Source of the DNA: Neolewinella agarilytica
GTDB lineage: Bacteria; Bacteroidota; Bacteroidia; Chitinophagales; Saprospiraceae
Direction of reading: 5' to 3'
NCBI RefSeq assembly: GCF_900110645.1
Contig: NZ_FOFB01000028.1
Location: 1-64,000, forward strand
DNA: 64,000 bases
The stretch's first letter is position 1. Each line of letters begins with the position of its first letter. Positions 17,515-26,042 of this stretch are shown in pieces. Below the pieces are notes generated by a model that did not search any database, was not told the origin of the DNA, and saw nothing but the letters and a program-made list of their open reading frames with translations. The position numbers and the translations under genes are program-made.

Positions 17515-17659
17515 TCTTTGGTTTTTTGGGGCTACCGAACGTCGGAGGCAGCACAAATAGATTCACTTCGCGGCTGCTGCGCGATAATATTAGCGATATT
17601 GCCGTTACTAAAGAATCTGTGCCCAAATCTGTGTGAATCTGTGATAATCCGCGGTTAAA

Positions 17660-17735
17660 AAAGCTGCGTAGCAGCCCTCTCCGTGTACCTCTGTGTGCCT
17701 CTGTGGTTATCCAAAACTGCGTAGCAGCCCGTTCT
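17660..17735. repeat. Dispersed intergenic repeat fragment
   Basis: Contains gctgcgtagcagccc twice around cgtgtacctctgtgtgcctctgtggtta. The same pieces occur at 15.0-15.1 kb and 25.98-26.04 kb, and in the opposite orientation at 8.04-8.09 kb. Confidence 0.55.
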
Positions 17736-17782
17736 TCCTCTTCTACAGAAAGCAAAAAACTGTGCAGCAACCCCCATTTTTG

Positions 17783-17790
17783 TAAATTTG
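17783..17790 (+). promoter_or_regulatory. -7 element TAAATTTG upstream of priA
   Basis: Matches TAnnTTTG and ends 10 bases before the TTG start codon of priA, so the leader would be only a few bases long. Confidence 0.5.
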
Positions 17791-17800
17791 CAACAATTCA

Positions 17801-20293
17801 TTGCAAATACCTCCCTTGCCCCTACTAGACCAAACTGATCTTCCCTCCGCCGGCACCATTTACGCCGACGTTATTCTGCCGCTGGCGTTGCGGCAGACCT
17901 ATACGTTTTCGGTACCCGAGGAGATGGTCCGCCAGCTGAAGCCGGGGCTGCGGGTGGAGGTTCAATTTGGCAAAAACAAGCACTACACCGGCATCGTGCG
18001 GGGGCTGCACGGCAAAAAACCCGGACATAAGACGAAGCCGATCCTGAGCGTCATCGACCTGGAACCACTCGTTACCGAAAACCAGCTCAAGCTTTGGGCC
18101 TGGATGGCCAGCTACTACGCCTGCACCCTCGGCGAAGTGATGAACGCCGGACTGCCCAGTCACCTGAAGCTGACGAGCGAAACGACCATCACGCTCGGCC
18201 CGCTCTTCAGCGACGACGCGACCCAGCTCGACGATCAGGAATACATGATCGTGGAGGCCCTCACCCTGCAGCACGAGCTAACGCTGAAGGACATCCGCGA
18301 CATTCTCCAGAAAAAAACGGTTTACCCCGTCATCCGGCGACTGCTCGACCGGCGCATCGTCTTTTTAAAGGAAGAATTACAGGAGCGCTACAAGCCGAAG
18401 GTGGTGCGTTGTGTGCAATTCAGCCCGGCGTACAAGACGGAAGCGGAACAGATTGGCGCCTTCGAGCTGGTCTCCAGATCAGAGAAGCAGACGGCGGTTC
18501 TACTTGAATATTTGCAGGTTTCGCGGGAGCTGCCCTTCGTGCGCCGGGTGGACCTGACCAAGCGAACGGGTGCGAGCGACGCTGTGATCAAGGCGATGGT
18601 CAAGAAAGGCATTTTCGAGTTCTACGAGCGGGAGGTGAGTCGCATTGGCAGCGGGGAAGAAGACACGATGGAGGCCAAAGAAATGAGCGGGCAGCAGGTG
18701 GCGGCGCTGACGCAGGTGCAAAGTATTCATGCCTCCGGAAAGCCGGCATTGATCCACGGCGTAACGGGCAGCGGCAAAACCCGCGTCTACCTGGAACTGA
18801 TGCAAAAAGCCATCGACGGCGGCGGGCAGGTGCTCTACCTGTTGCCGGAGATTGCGCTGACCGGACAGATCGTCAAGCGCCTCCAGAAAGTTCTCGGCGA
18901 CAAAATCACCGTCTACCACAGCCGCCTCAACAATATGGAGCGGGTGGAGATCTGGAAAGCCGTGCTGGCGGGTAAGACCTCCATCGTCGGGCCGCGCTCC
19001 GCGATGTTTCTGCCCTTCACGAAGCTGGAGCTGGTCGTTGTTGACGAAGAGCACGACCCCAGTTACAAGCAACAGGAACCCAACCCGCGCTACAATGGCC
19101 GCGACGTGGCCGTTTACCTCGCCTGGCAGCATAAGGCGAAGACCATTCTCGGCACCGCCACGCCCAGCCTTGAAAGCTGGGAAAACGCGAAGCGCGGCAA
19201 GTACGGTCTCGTCTCCATGCCCAAGCGCTTCGGAGACATTGCCATGCCCGAGATCGTGCTGGCTGACGCCCGGGAAGATGACGGCAAGGGCAACCGCCAC
19301 CCCTTCTTCACCCCTACCCTGCTCAACGAGATCAAAGCCACACTCGAGCGTGGCGAACAGGTTATCCTCTTTCAGAACCGCAGAGGCTTCGCACCCGTCT
19401 ATTTTTGCCCTACCTGCGACCACACAATCGAGTGCGTCAATTGCGACGTCAGCCTCACCTACCACAAATTCCAGAACCGCCTGCGCTGTCACTGTTGTGG
19501 CTACGCGACCTCCACCCCGGAGAGCTGCCCCGCCTGCGGAGAGCCGGAGATGAAACTCGGCGGCACCGGCACCGAAAAAATTGAGGACGAGCTCAAGATC
19601 TTCCTCCCCGACGCCCGCATCGGGCGGATGGACCTGGACACCGTCCGCGGCAAAAACGCCCTCGCCGCCCTGCTGGGCCGCTTCGAGGCCGGGCAGCTGG
19701 ATATCCTCGTCGGAACGCAGATGGTGACCAAAGGGCTGGACTTTGAACGCGTCGGCCTCGTCGGGGTCATCAGCGCTGACCAGCTGCTGCGCTTCCCCGA
19801 CTTCCGGGCGGATGAGCGCGCCTTCCATCTCATGACCCAGGTGGCCGGCCGTGCCGGCCGGAAACACCGGCAGGGCAAGGTTATCATCCAGGCCTTCGAC
19901 CGCAGCCACCCAGTCTTAACTGACGTTTTTAACGGCGACTGGGACCGCTTCATCGAGCGGGAGAGCAAGCACCGGGCCGAGACGAACTTCCCGCCCTACG
20001 TCAAAATGATCCACCTGCAGCTCAAACACCCCCGCCGCAACACCGTTGAGGAAGGAGCCAAGCTCCTGGGCAGCTGGCTGGCGCACGCCCTGGGCGGGCA
20101 GGTGACCCCGCCCTTTGAGCCGGCGGTAGCCCGTATCCGGACCTACTACCTGCAGGAAATGGTTATCCGCATGTCCGCTGATCCGAAGGAGATTGCCCGG
20201 GTAAAAAACATCGTCAACCGCGCAGTCGCTAAGCTAAAAACCACGGAAGGGCTGACGGGGGTCCGGGTGGGGGTGGATGTGGATCCTTATTGA
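17801..20293 (+). CDS. priA: Primosomal protein N' (replication restart helicase)
   Basis: An 830-residue 3'-5' DNA helicase that reloads the replisome at stalled forks. The N-terminal DNA-binding domain begins at YADVILPLALRQTYTFSVP. The helicase core has Walker A GVTGSGKTRVY, the DEEH box (VVDEEHDPSYK), and GRAGR (QVAGRAGRKHRQG). An eight-cysteine zinc-binding insert (FCPTC, CVNC, CHCC, CPAC) is complete. The start is a TTG at 17801, or possibly a TTG at 17816; no ATG precedes the conserved N terminus. A TAAATTTG promoter element lies just upstream. Confidence 0.95.
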   Translation: MQIPPLPLLDQTDLPSAGTIYADVILPLALRQTYTFSVPEEMVRQLKPGLRVEVQFGKNKHYTGIVRGLHGKKPGHKTKPILSVIDLEPLVTENQLKLWAWMASYYACTLGEVMNAGLPSHLKLTSETTITLGPLFSDDATQLDDQEYMIVEALTLQHELTLKDIRDILQKKTVYPVIRRLLDRRIVFLKEELQERYKPKVVRCVQFSPAYKTEAEQIGAFELVSRSEKQTAVLLEYLQVSRELPFVRRVDLTKRTGASDAVIKAMVKKGIFEFYEREVSRIGSGEEDTMEAKEMSGQQVAALTQVQSIHASGKPALIHGVTGSGKTRVYLELMQKAIDGGGQVLYLLPEIALTGQIVKRLQKVLGDKITVYHSRLNNMERVEIWKAVLAGKTSIVGPRSAMFLPFTKLELVVVDEEHDPSYKQQEPNPRYNGRDVAVYLAWQHKAKTILGTATPSLESWENAKRGKYGLVSMPKRFGDIAMPEIVLADAREDDGKGNRHPFFTPTLLNEIKATLERGEQVILFQNRRGFAPVYFCPTCDHTIECVNCDVSLTYHKFQNRLRCHCCGYATSTPESCPACGEPEMKLGGTGTEKIEDELKIFLPDARIGRMDLDTVRGKNALAALLGRFEAGQLDILVGTQMVTKGLDFERVGLVGVISADQLLRFPDFRADERAFHLMTQVAGRAGRKHRQGKVIIQAFDRSHPVLTDVFNGDWDRFIERESKHRAETNFPPYVKMIHLQLKHPRRNTVEEGAKLLGSWLAHALGGQVTPPFEPAVARIRTYYLQEMVIRMSADPKEIARVKNIVNRAVAKLKTTEGLTGVRVGVDVDPY

Positions 20294-20358
20294 AAGATGG
20301 CTGTTTCGTATTCTTAACGAACCTCACGTCTTTGGCAAGAGAAAATTAAAAGTACAGT

Positions 20359-20649
20359 ATGTCAGGAGGAGATTGGAAAGAAATGTTCGCGGCCTGCCAA
20401 AGCGGAAACATCGATTTGGTAAAATACCATATTGAAACAGGCGTAGATCCTAATTATACGCACCCAGAATTTTTGACAACAGCTTTGATGGAAAGCGTAA
20501 GATGTAATCGTTTAGAAATCGTCAAGTACCTACTAGTAAATGGCGCAGATCCCAACATCAAAGACGAGTGGACTTCAGAAACGGCGATTTCAATTGCGGA
20601 AGCGATGAAGGATGAGGTTTTGATTGAGATGCTTAGAGTTTATACCTAA
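20359..20649 (+). CDS. Small ankyrin-repeat protein
   Basis: 96 residues made almost wholly of ankyrin repeats: MFAACQSGNIDLVKYHIETGVDPNY, TALMESVRCNRLEIVKYLLVNGADPNI, then a capping unit SETAISIAEAMKDEVLIEML. No signal peptide, so a cytoplasmic protein-binding module. Base composition is more AT-rich than PriA upstream, matching the following ATPase gene and suggesting an acquired segment. Partner unknown. Confidence 0.8.
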   Translation: MSGGDWKEMFAACQSGNIDLVKYHIETGVDPNYTHPEFLTTALMESVRCNRLEIVKYLLVNGADPNIKDEWTSETAISIAEAMKDEVLIEMLRVYT

Positions 20650-20893
20650 GCCTGACTGGTTTAAGACAGTTAGCTTGCAGAGCTTGTCATACAGTAATCG
20701 TTTCAGCCGAATTTTCTGAAGTGAAAACATTGTCAATTGCTCAGTGGCGAAACCCGTACTTGCCCTGATATAAATCGATTAGGGTTGTCTTTGGTTGAAG
20801 AGTAAGGAACCCTAAGCCCCCCCCACGGACCCAGAGACATTAATACTGAACGGAATCTACTCCAAAAAAAAGATTCCGTCGTACATTAGCTCT

Positions 20894-22336
20894 ATGAACA
20901 CAATTCTTACCGGCCGCGAAAACGAGATTTCTACGCTGAAGAAAGCCCTGGCTTCTACCGAAGCAGAGATGATTTCGGTCATCGGCCGTCGTCGGGTGGG
21001 AAAAACGTTCTTGATTCATTCTGTATATGAGAAAGAGATAGCCTTCGAGATATCCGGGCTTCAATATGCTAACAGAACGGATCAGCTACGGAACTTTCAG
21101 CAGCAATTACGGATCGCGTTCCCGACCATACCGGGTCGATCATTGCCCAAAGACTGGCTGGATGCTTTTTTTCAACTAACGGAAGCGTTGGATGCAACAG
21201 ATGATGGTAAAAAAAAGCGTGTCATTTTCTTCGACGAGGTCCCTTGGTTAGCTACCCATCGAGGTAAATTTCTGATGGGCCTGAGCTATTTCTGGAACAG
21301 TTGGGCTGTGCGCCGTAATGTGGTGGTCGTAATTTGTGGTTCCGCTGCCTCCTGGATGATCAAGAAAATTTTGCGAGACAAAGGTGGGCTACACAATCGG
21401 GTAACTCGGAGGATACGGCTACAGCCCTTCAATTTGGCAAATACCCGGGCCTACCTCAAAGCGCGGCACATCAATCTAAATCAACGACAACTATTGCTAT
21501 TGTATATGGCAATGGGCGGCATTCCCCATTATCTGAAAGAGATCGAGCCAGGCGAAAGTGCTGCCCAGGCCATTGACCGAATATGTTTCTCAGAAGACGG
21601 GTTATTACGTGATGAATTCTCAGCGCTATATCCGGCTCTCTTTGATCAATCAGAGTCGCACGTTAAAGTCATTCGTGCCCTATCCAAGACCCAGCAAGGA
21701 TACGACCGACAACAATTGATCGAAGTAACCAGGATGGCAGACGGCGGCTACCTCAGCCGGGTATTGGAAGAACTTACCGAAAGTGGCTTCATCTCTATCT
21801 ACCCCATTTATGGCAAAAAGAAAAAAGGATTACGATACCGGCTTACGGATCAGTATTCAAGCTTCTATCTCCGCTTCATCGAACCCAACACCTATGGAGG
21901 ATCAGGTAGCTTTATGGCCTTAGGCCAGACCCCGGCTTATAAAAGCTGGTGTGGTTATGCCTTCGAAACGGTTTGTCTTCAGCATATCCCCCAATTGAAA
22001 AACGCTTTGAAGATAGGAGGCATATTTGTACAACCTTCGACTTTTTATCAAGTGGGAAATAAGGAAAATCCTGGTGCTCAAATCGATCTGCTGCTGGACC
22101 GAAACGATGGTGTTATTAACCTCGTGGAAATAAAATTTCATGACGGCCCTCTACGGCTCAACAAAGCCATTATTACTGGCCTGACGAAGAAGCAACTGGT
22201 CTTCCAGACAGCCGTCAAGGCACGCAAGCAACTTAGCTGGGTTGTAATAGCTGCTGACGGAGCAGTAGCATCTCCCGATAGTCTGGGCATTGTGAATCAC
22301 TATTTTTCTTCGGACATATTGTTTCAAGAGGATTAG
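20894..22336 (+). CDS. ATPase of the archaeal-ATPase/DUF234 type with nuclease-like C terminus
   Basis: A 480-residue P-loop ATPase. Walker A is GRRRVGKT (near residue 32), Walker B KKRVIFFDEVPWLA, followed by sensor-like VVVICGSAASWM. A winged-helix segment follows (around GYDRQQLIEVTRMADGGYLSRVLEELTESGFI). The C-terminal region carries QIDLLLDRNDGVINLVEIKF, a D-x(n)-E-x-K arrangement like PD-(D/E)XK nucleases and typical of DUF234. Cellular role is unknown; these genes are often mobile and have been discussed as STAND-like or defence ATPases. AT-rich compared with its neighbours. Confidence 0.85.
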   Translation: MNTILTGRENEISTLKKALASTEAEMISVIGRRRVGKTFLIHSVYEKEIAFEISGLQYANRTDQLRNFQQQLRIAFPTIPGRSLPKDWLDAFFQLTEALDATDDGKKKRVIFFDEVPWLATHRGKFLMGLSYFWNSWAVRRNVVVVICGSAASWMIKKILRDKGGLHNRVTRRIRLQPFNLANTRAYLKARHINLNQRQLLLLYMAMGGIPHYLKEIEPGESAAQAIDRICFSEDGLLRDEFSALYPALFDQSESHVKVIRALSKTQQGYDRQQLIEVTRMADGGYLSRVLEELTESGFISIYPIYGKKKKGLRYRLTDQYSSFYLRFIEPNTYGGSGSFMALGQTPAYKSWCGYAFETVCLQHIPQLKNALKIGGIFVQPSTFYQVGNKENPGAQIDLLLDRNDGVINLVEIKFHDGPLRLNKAIITGLTKKQLVFQTAVKARKQLSWVVIAADGAVASPDSLGIVNHYFSSDILFQED

Positions 22337-22523
22337 AAACCAGCGGTTAGCGATCAAAATTCACCGCAGCTTGATTTGTTATCGCGTTTGCTGGCTGGCC
22401 GGCCTTGTTTTGTTATTCCCCCAACACAAACGTTCAAAACCCTACCACTCTTAATCGAAAATTCGGATAGTTGTTCGCTTACTGCGTAACCTTGGGTAAC
22501 CTCAAAATGAAACCCCAGGTGTC

Positions 22524-24629
22524 ATGCATAAAACTATCCTCTTTTTCTCCTTCTTATTCTTTGCTGTTGGCCTGTCGGCTACGGACTATTACGTTGCCAA
22601 AAGTGGTAGCGATACTAACGACGGCTCCGAGGGGAGTCCCTTCCTGACCATCTCCAAAGCCGCCAGCCTGATGGTGGCCGGAGACGTATGTTACATCCGG
22701 CAGGGTACTTATCGGGAAGTCCTCCGCCCCGCCAACGGCGGCACCGCCGCCGCGCCCATCACCTTCCGGGCCTTTGGCGAAGACAAGGTAACCATCTCCG
22801 CCACCGAGCCGATTGAGAGCTGGACCCTGGATGAGGGGACGACCTACAAAGCCAGTGCGGATATCGAATTAGACCGGCAGACCATGCTCTACTACAACGG
22901 GGAGCCCATGGACTATGCCCGCTGGCCCAACAACGAAGACGGAAACCCCTACACCATTGATGCCATGACGGTGGACAATGGCACCGCCAGCACCATCATA
23001 GCCACTGAGCTACCGGCAAATGTTGACCTCAGTGGTGGCTACGTATGGTATCTGGGTGCCCACTCCGGCGCCAGCTGGACCCAACCCATCAGCAGTGTCA
23101 GCGGTAAAACCATCCATCACGCCGCCAATGATATTACCCGCTGGCCATTTAACCCGCATAACCCTACGGTTTTCCGAAACGGGAACCGGGGTCGTTTTTA
23201 TGTTTTTGGTGCTAAAGATTTACTCGACTTCCCAAAGGAGTGGTATTTTGATGCTGCTGCCGATGAAGTATTCTTTAGCCCTCCCGGCGGAGACACTCCT
23301 AACGCCACCACAGAGTACGCCGCCCGTACACATACCATCCTTACCGACAAACCGTGGACTGTAATTGAAGGCATTGGCACCTTTGGCGGAATGGTGGAAA
23401 TCAATGGAGACCATACGACCCTGCGCAATTGTGATATCCGATATGGGTTTCAGGTGCTGGATGAAATCGGCAACACCAACGCCCAGGTAAGTGAAGGCTC
23501 CGTTTGGGTGCGGGCCAGCAATGTACTGGTGGAAGACAATTTTATCGAGGGTGGCTCCCACAACGGAGTCTCCGTTCAGGGCTGGGGAGGCGTAAGCGAC
23601 GTATCCATCATCGCTAATGAAATCAGAGAGTTTAACACCGTTGGCAACCACTCCTCTCCGATTCGATGCCGTTCTCCCCGGTCAAAGCTCATCAGCAATA
23701 CCCTGGTGGGTAGTGGCCGCGACGGTATTTTCATCCCGTCCAACGACTGTGAAGTGGCCTGGAATGACGTCTCGGACGTGATGCGCATTAACAACGACGG
23801 AGGGCTTTTCTACGTCGTGGGTAACGATAGTGATAAGAACACCTCCATTCACCACAACTGGTTTCATGATAGCTTCGGGCCGGACTATGCCGACGGGCGC
23901 TGTGCGGGCATTTACCTCGACAATGACTCGAAGGGCTACGACGTACATCACAACGTGGTCTGGAACATCAGCTGGTCCGCTGTTCAAATGAACTGGGATG
24001 CCTGGAACAACGACATCTTCAACAATACCTTTTGGAACGTGCAGCAAGCCATGGGCATCTGGCTGAACGGTCGTATCCAGAAAGACAACCGCATCTGGAA
24101 CAACTACACCCCCATCGGGCCGTGGGAGGGGCAGGATGTTGCCGACAACGTCATTAGTGCGTCGAACCCCTTTCTGGATCTGGCAGCGCTTGACTTCCGG
24201 CCGGCGGACGATAGCCCGCTCATCAACGCCGGGCGCATCATTCCCGGCATAACGGACGGTTACCGGGGCGCAGCCCCGGAGGTTGGAGCCTACGAGGCCA
24301 ACCAGCCCGGTTGGATCCCCGGCGCGCCGCGCGCCGGCGGCGGTGGCACTACCTCGCTTTTCAACAGCCATGGCACCCGCGTCCGCGCCCGGGTTTTCCC
24401 TAACCCAGCCACTGACCGGGTCTTTGTCAACTTTGAAACTACGGAAAGTGGCCTGCTTAACTGGCGTTTGATTGCCGCCGACGGGAGATCGGTCCGGTCT
24501 TCCCAGCGCACTCTTGCCGCTGGTGAACAAAGCATTATGCTTAATCTCCGGGGGCTGCCTGCGGGCACCTATTTCTTCAGTGCCACATTACGGGACGCCT
24601 ACATTGGGCAGGCAATAATCGTCCGGTAA
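22524..24629 (+). CDS. Secreted right-handed beta-helix protein with T9SS sorting domain
   Basis: 701 residues. A signal peptide (to about residue 20) is followed by DYYVAKSGSDTNDGSEGSPFLTISKAA, the classic DUF1565 start of parallel beta-helix proteins, and then repeating N-rich rungs (LRNCDI, VLVEDNFIEGG, VSIIANEIREFN, SIHHNWFHDS, DVHHNVVWN, DIFNNTFWN). This fold is used by polysaccharide lyases and glycosidases. The last ~80 residues (RVFPNPATDRVFVNFE...GTYFFSATLRDAYIGQAIIVR) form a type A T9SS C-terminal sorting domain. It is therefore exported across the outer membrane, probably to act on a polysaccharide; specificity is not visible. A strong terminator follows. Confidence 0.88.
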   Translation: MHKTILFFSFLFFAVGLSATDYYVAKSGSDTNDGSEGSPFLTISKAASLMVAGDVCYIRQGTYREVLRPANGGTAAAPITFRAFGEDKVTISATEPIESWTLDEGTTYKASADIELDRQTMLYYNGEPMDYARWPNNEDGNPYTIDAMTVDNGTASTIIATELPANVDLSGGYVWYLGAHSGASWTQPISSVSGKTIHHAANDITRWPFNPHNPTVFRNGNRGRFYVFGAKDLLDFPKEWYFDAAADEVFFSPPGGDTPNATTEYAARTHTILTDKPWTVIEGIGTFGGMVEINGDHTTLRNCDIRYGFQVLDEIGNTNAQVSEGSVWVRASNVLVEDNFIEGGSHNGVSVQGWGGVSDVSIIANEIREFNTVGNHSSPIRCRSPRSKLISNTLVGSGRDGIFIPSNDCEVAWNDVSDVMRINNDGGLFYVVGNDSDKNTSIHHNWFHDSFGPDYADGRCAGIYLDNDSKGYDVHHNVVWNISWSAVQMNWDAWNNDIFNNTFWNVQQAMGIWLNGRIQKDNRIWNNYTPIGPWEGQDVADNVISASNPFLDLAALDFRPADDSPLINAGRIIPGITDGYRGAAPEVGAYEANQPGWIPGAPRAGGGGTTSLFNSHGTRVRARVFPNPATDRVFVNFETTESGLLNWRLIAADGRSVRSSQRTLAAGEQSIMLNLRGLPAGTYFFSATLRDAYIGQAIIVR

Positions 24630-24640
24630 ACAGGGCATAA

Positions 24641-24676
24641 AAAAAGCCCGATCCGCTACTGGATCGGGCTTCTAAA
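24641..24676 (+). terminator. Rho-independent terminator
   Basis: Perfect 10-bp stem agcccgatcc (24645-24654) / ggatcgggct (24661-24670) with a 6-base loop, flanked by an A-run before and a short pyrimidine stretch after. It sits 12 bases past the beta-helix gene stop. Confidence 0.8.
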
Positions 24677-24794
24677 GTCATCCCTATGATACTCTAAACG
24701 AGTAATTCTTCCCCAAGATAGGGGCCTGGATGGCTTATTTCGGGCATTTCAGCGGCCGGTTTAGGAAGCGGCCGCACTTTTCCGGAGAGTGGTA

Positions 24795-24835
24795 GTTGTG
24801 GGAGCTTACACCATAAGTGTGTAAGCTCCCACAAC
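24795..24835. repeat. Perfect 17-bp inverted repeat
   Basis: gttgtgggagcttacac (24795-24811) and its exact complement at 24819-24835, with a 7-base loop. There is no T-tract on either side. It lies between two convergent genes and beside a normal terminator, so a second terminator, a processing site or a protein-binding site are all possible. Confidence 0.8.
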
Positions 24836-24862
24836 ATATTATCAAAGGATTGTAGTCTTTTC

Positions 24863-25582
24863 TTACTGCTTTCGTACGCTTCCGCCGGAGCTGGTGTCTG
24901 AGTCAACACTCGCGCCGCCGGTGTAGCGGATGCTGCCGCCGGAACTGGCATCAGCTTCCAACTCTCCGCTTACGTTAAGGTAGATACCTCCGCCGCTGCT
25001 AACGTCAGCCCTGGCGTTCTGCACTTTACAGTCGCTGGCAGATATCTTACCAGAGCTACTTGCCTTCGCCCGGATTTTACTGCCGCTACCCGCGATATTA
25101 ATTTTTCCAGAGCTGGAAGCTTCCAGGCGAATGGACCCGCCGGAGAATTCCAGGTTCTGTACTCTCGCCGAGCTGCTCACATCCACTTCAAGCTCGTCGC
25201 CCCTGAAAGCGTCCTTGAACGTAATAGTAGAGCTACTGCTGGCTTCCACCAACTCCAGTTCATTCATCGTAACGTAAACCCGAATGGGCTCGTGGTTACT
25301 GATGTTTGTTCCGCTCTTGAAGCGGACACTCAGCCGGCCGGCACTAACATTGGTAACGATGTATTCCATCAGGTTGCTCTCCGCCTCGACGCGAACGGCA
25401 GGAGCGCCTTTGCTTACCTCAATCTTAAAAGAACAGCAAGTCGTGATGCCGTTAAAGTCGGATACTTTGCGATCCTGAGTCGTCATGTCGCCGTTGCCTT
25501 TGACACGATTCCGGTTGCCCCAATTCTGGGCGGAAAGGCCAGCAAAAAGAGCGATAAAAAGAAGGGTGAGTAGTGGTCTCAT
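24863..25582 (-). CDS. DUF2807 (head GIN) domain-containing secreted protein
   Basis: 239 residues; signal peptide MRPLLTLLFIALFAGLSAQ. The DUF2807/'putative auto-transporter adhesin head GIN' domain starts at TTCCSFKIEVSKGAPAVRVEAESNLMEYIV and continues as serine- and glycine-rich short strands (SSSARVQNLEFSGGSIRLEASSSGKINIAGSGSKIRAKASSSGKISA), the regular beta-solenoid pattern of this family. Likely a periplasmic or outer-membrane protein of unknown role, widespread in Bacteroidota. It converges on the beta-helix gene. Confidence 0.87.
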   Translation of the reverse strand: MRPLLTLLFIALFAGLSAQNWGNRNRVKGNGDMTTQDRKVSDFNGITTCCSFKIEVSKGAPAVRVEAESNLMEYIVTNVSAGRLSVRFKSGTNISNHEPIRVYVTMNELELVEASSSSTITFKDAFRGDELEVDVSSSARVQNLEFSGGSIRLEASSSGKINIAGSGSKIRAKASSSGKISASDCKVQNARADVSSGGGIYLNVSGELEADASSGGSIRYTGGASVDSDTSSGGSVRKQ

Positions 25583-26042
25583 GGTTGGTTTGTTTGGTAG
25601 TAAAGACGAATAGAGTGTGGGAGGGTTGCATGGGGGAAAAACCTCTCCCCCCAGCCCCAGGGCTAACGCATACTCGGAGCCGGACCCTCAAAGGAACATT
25701 TTATCCTTCGCTCCGCTACGGAAAATGCACACTTCGAGGTCCTATATTGGCAGTCTAGGACCTCGAAGTGTGCTCAGCCATGGAGCCGGAGGCGAAATTG
25801 CTGAGTTCCTTTGAGCGTCCGGTGAGTATGCGTTAGCCCTCCCCCCCCCCCAGCCCCCTCTCCGGTAAGTCGAGCCTCCGGCTCAACGGAGAAGGGGAGC
25901 AACCCGCTGTGGCTACGCCACATAAGAGCACCACCCTCCGCGCCTCTCCTACGCTCCGTTATATCTGCACGAAAAAAACCACAGGCTGCGAAGCAGGCCT
26001 CTGTGTACCTCCGTGGTTAACTTGAAGCTGCGCAGCAGCCCA
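25583..26042. other. Intergenic region holding inverted-repeat elements
   Basis: No gene supported. It contains the nested inverted repeat 25660-25839, an 11-C homopolymer at 25841-25851, and at 25985-26041 another fragment of the gctgcg...cctctgtg...ggttaac family. Confidence 0.6.
25660..25839. repeat. Nested inverted-repeat element, about 180 bp
   Basis: Outer arms 25660-25697 and 25805-25839 pair through gggctaacgcatactc and ctcaaaggaac. Inner arms pair cacacttcgaggtcct (ending 25742) with aggacctcgaagtgtg (25757-25772). The outline is that of a small non-autonomous repeat; no coding frame or transposase is present. Confidence 0.6.

Noticed and set aside
18500-19909. Long minus-strand open frame (469 codons)
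   Set aside because: It is antisense to priA, whose helicase motifs are complete; codon bias in GC-rich genes often keeps the reverse strand open.
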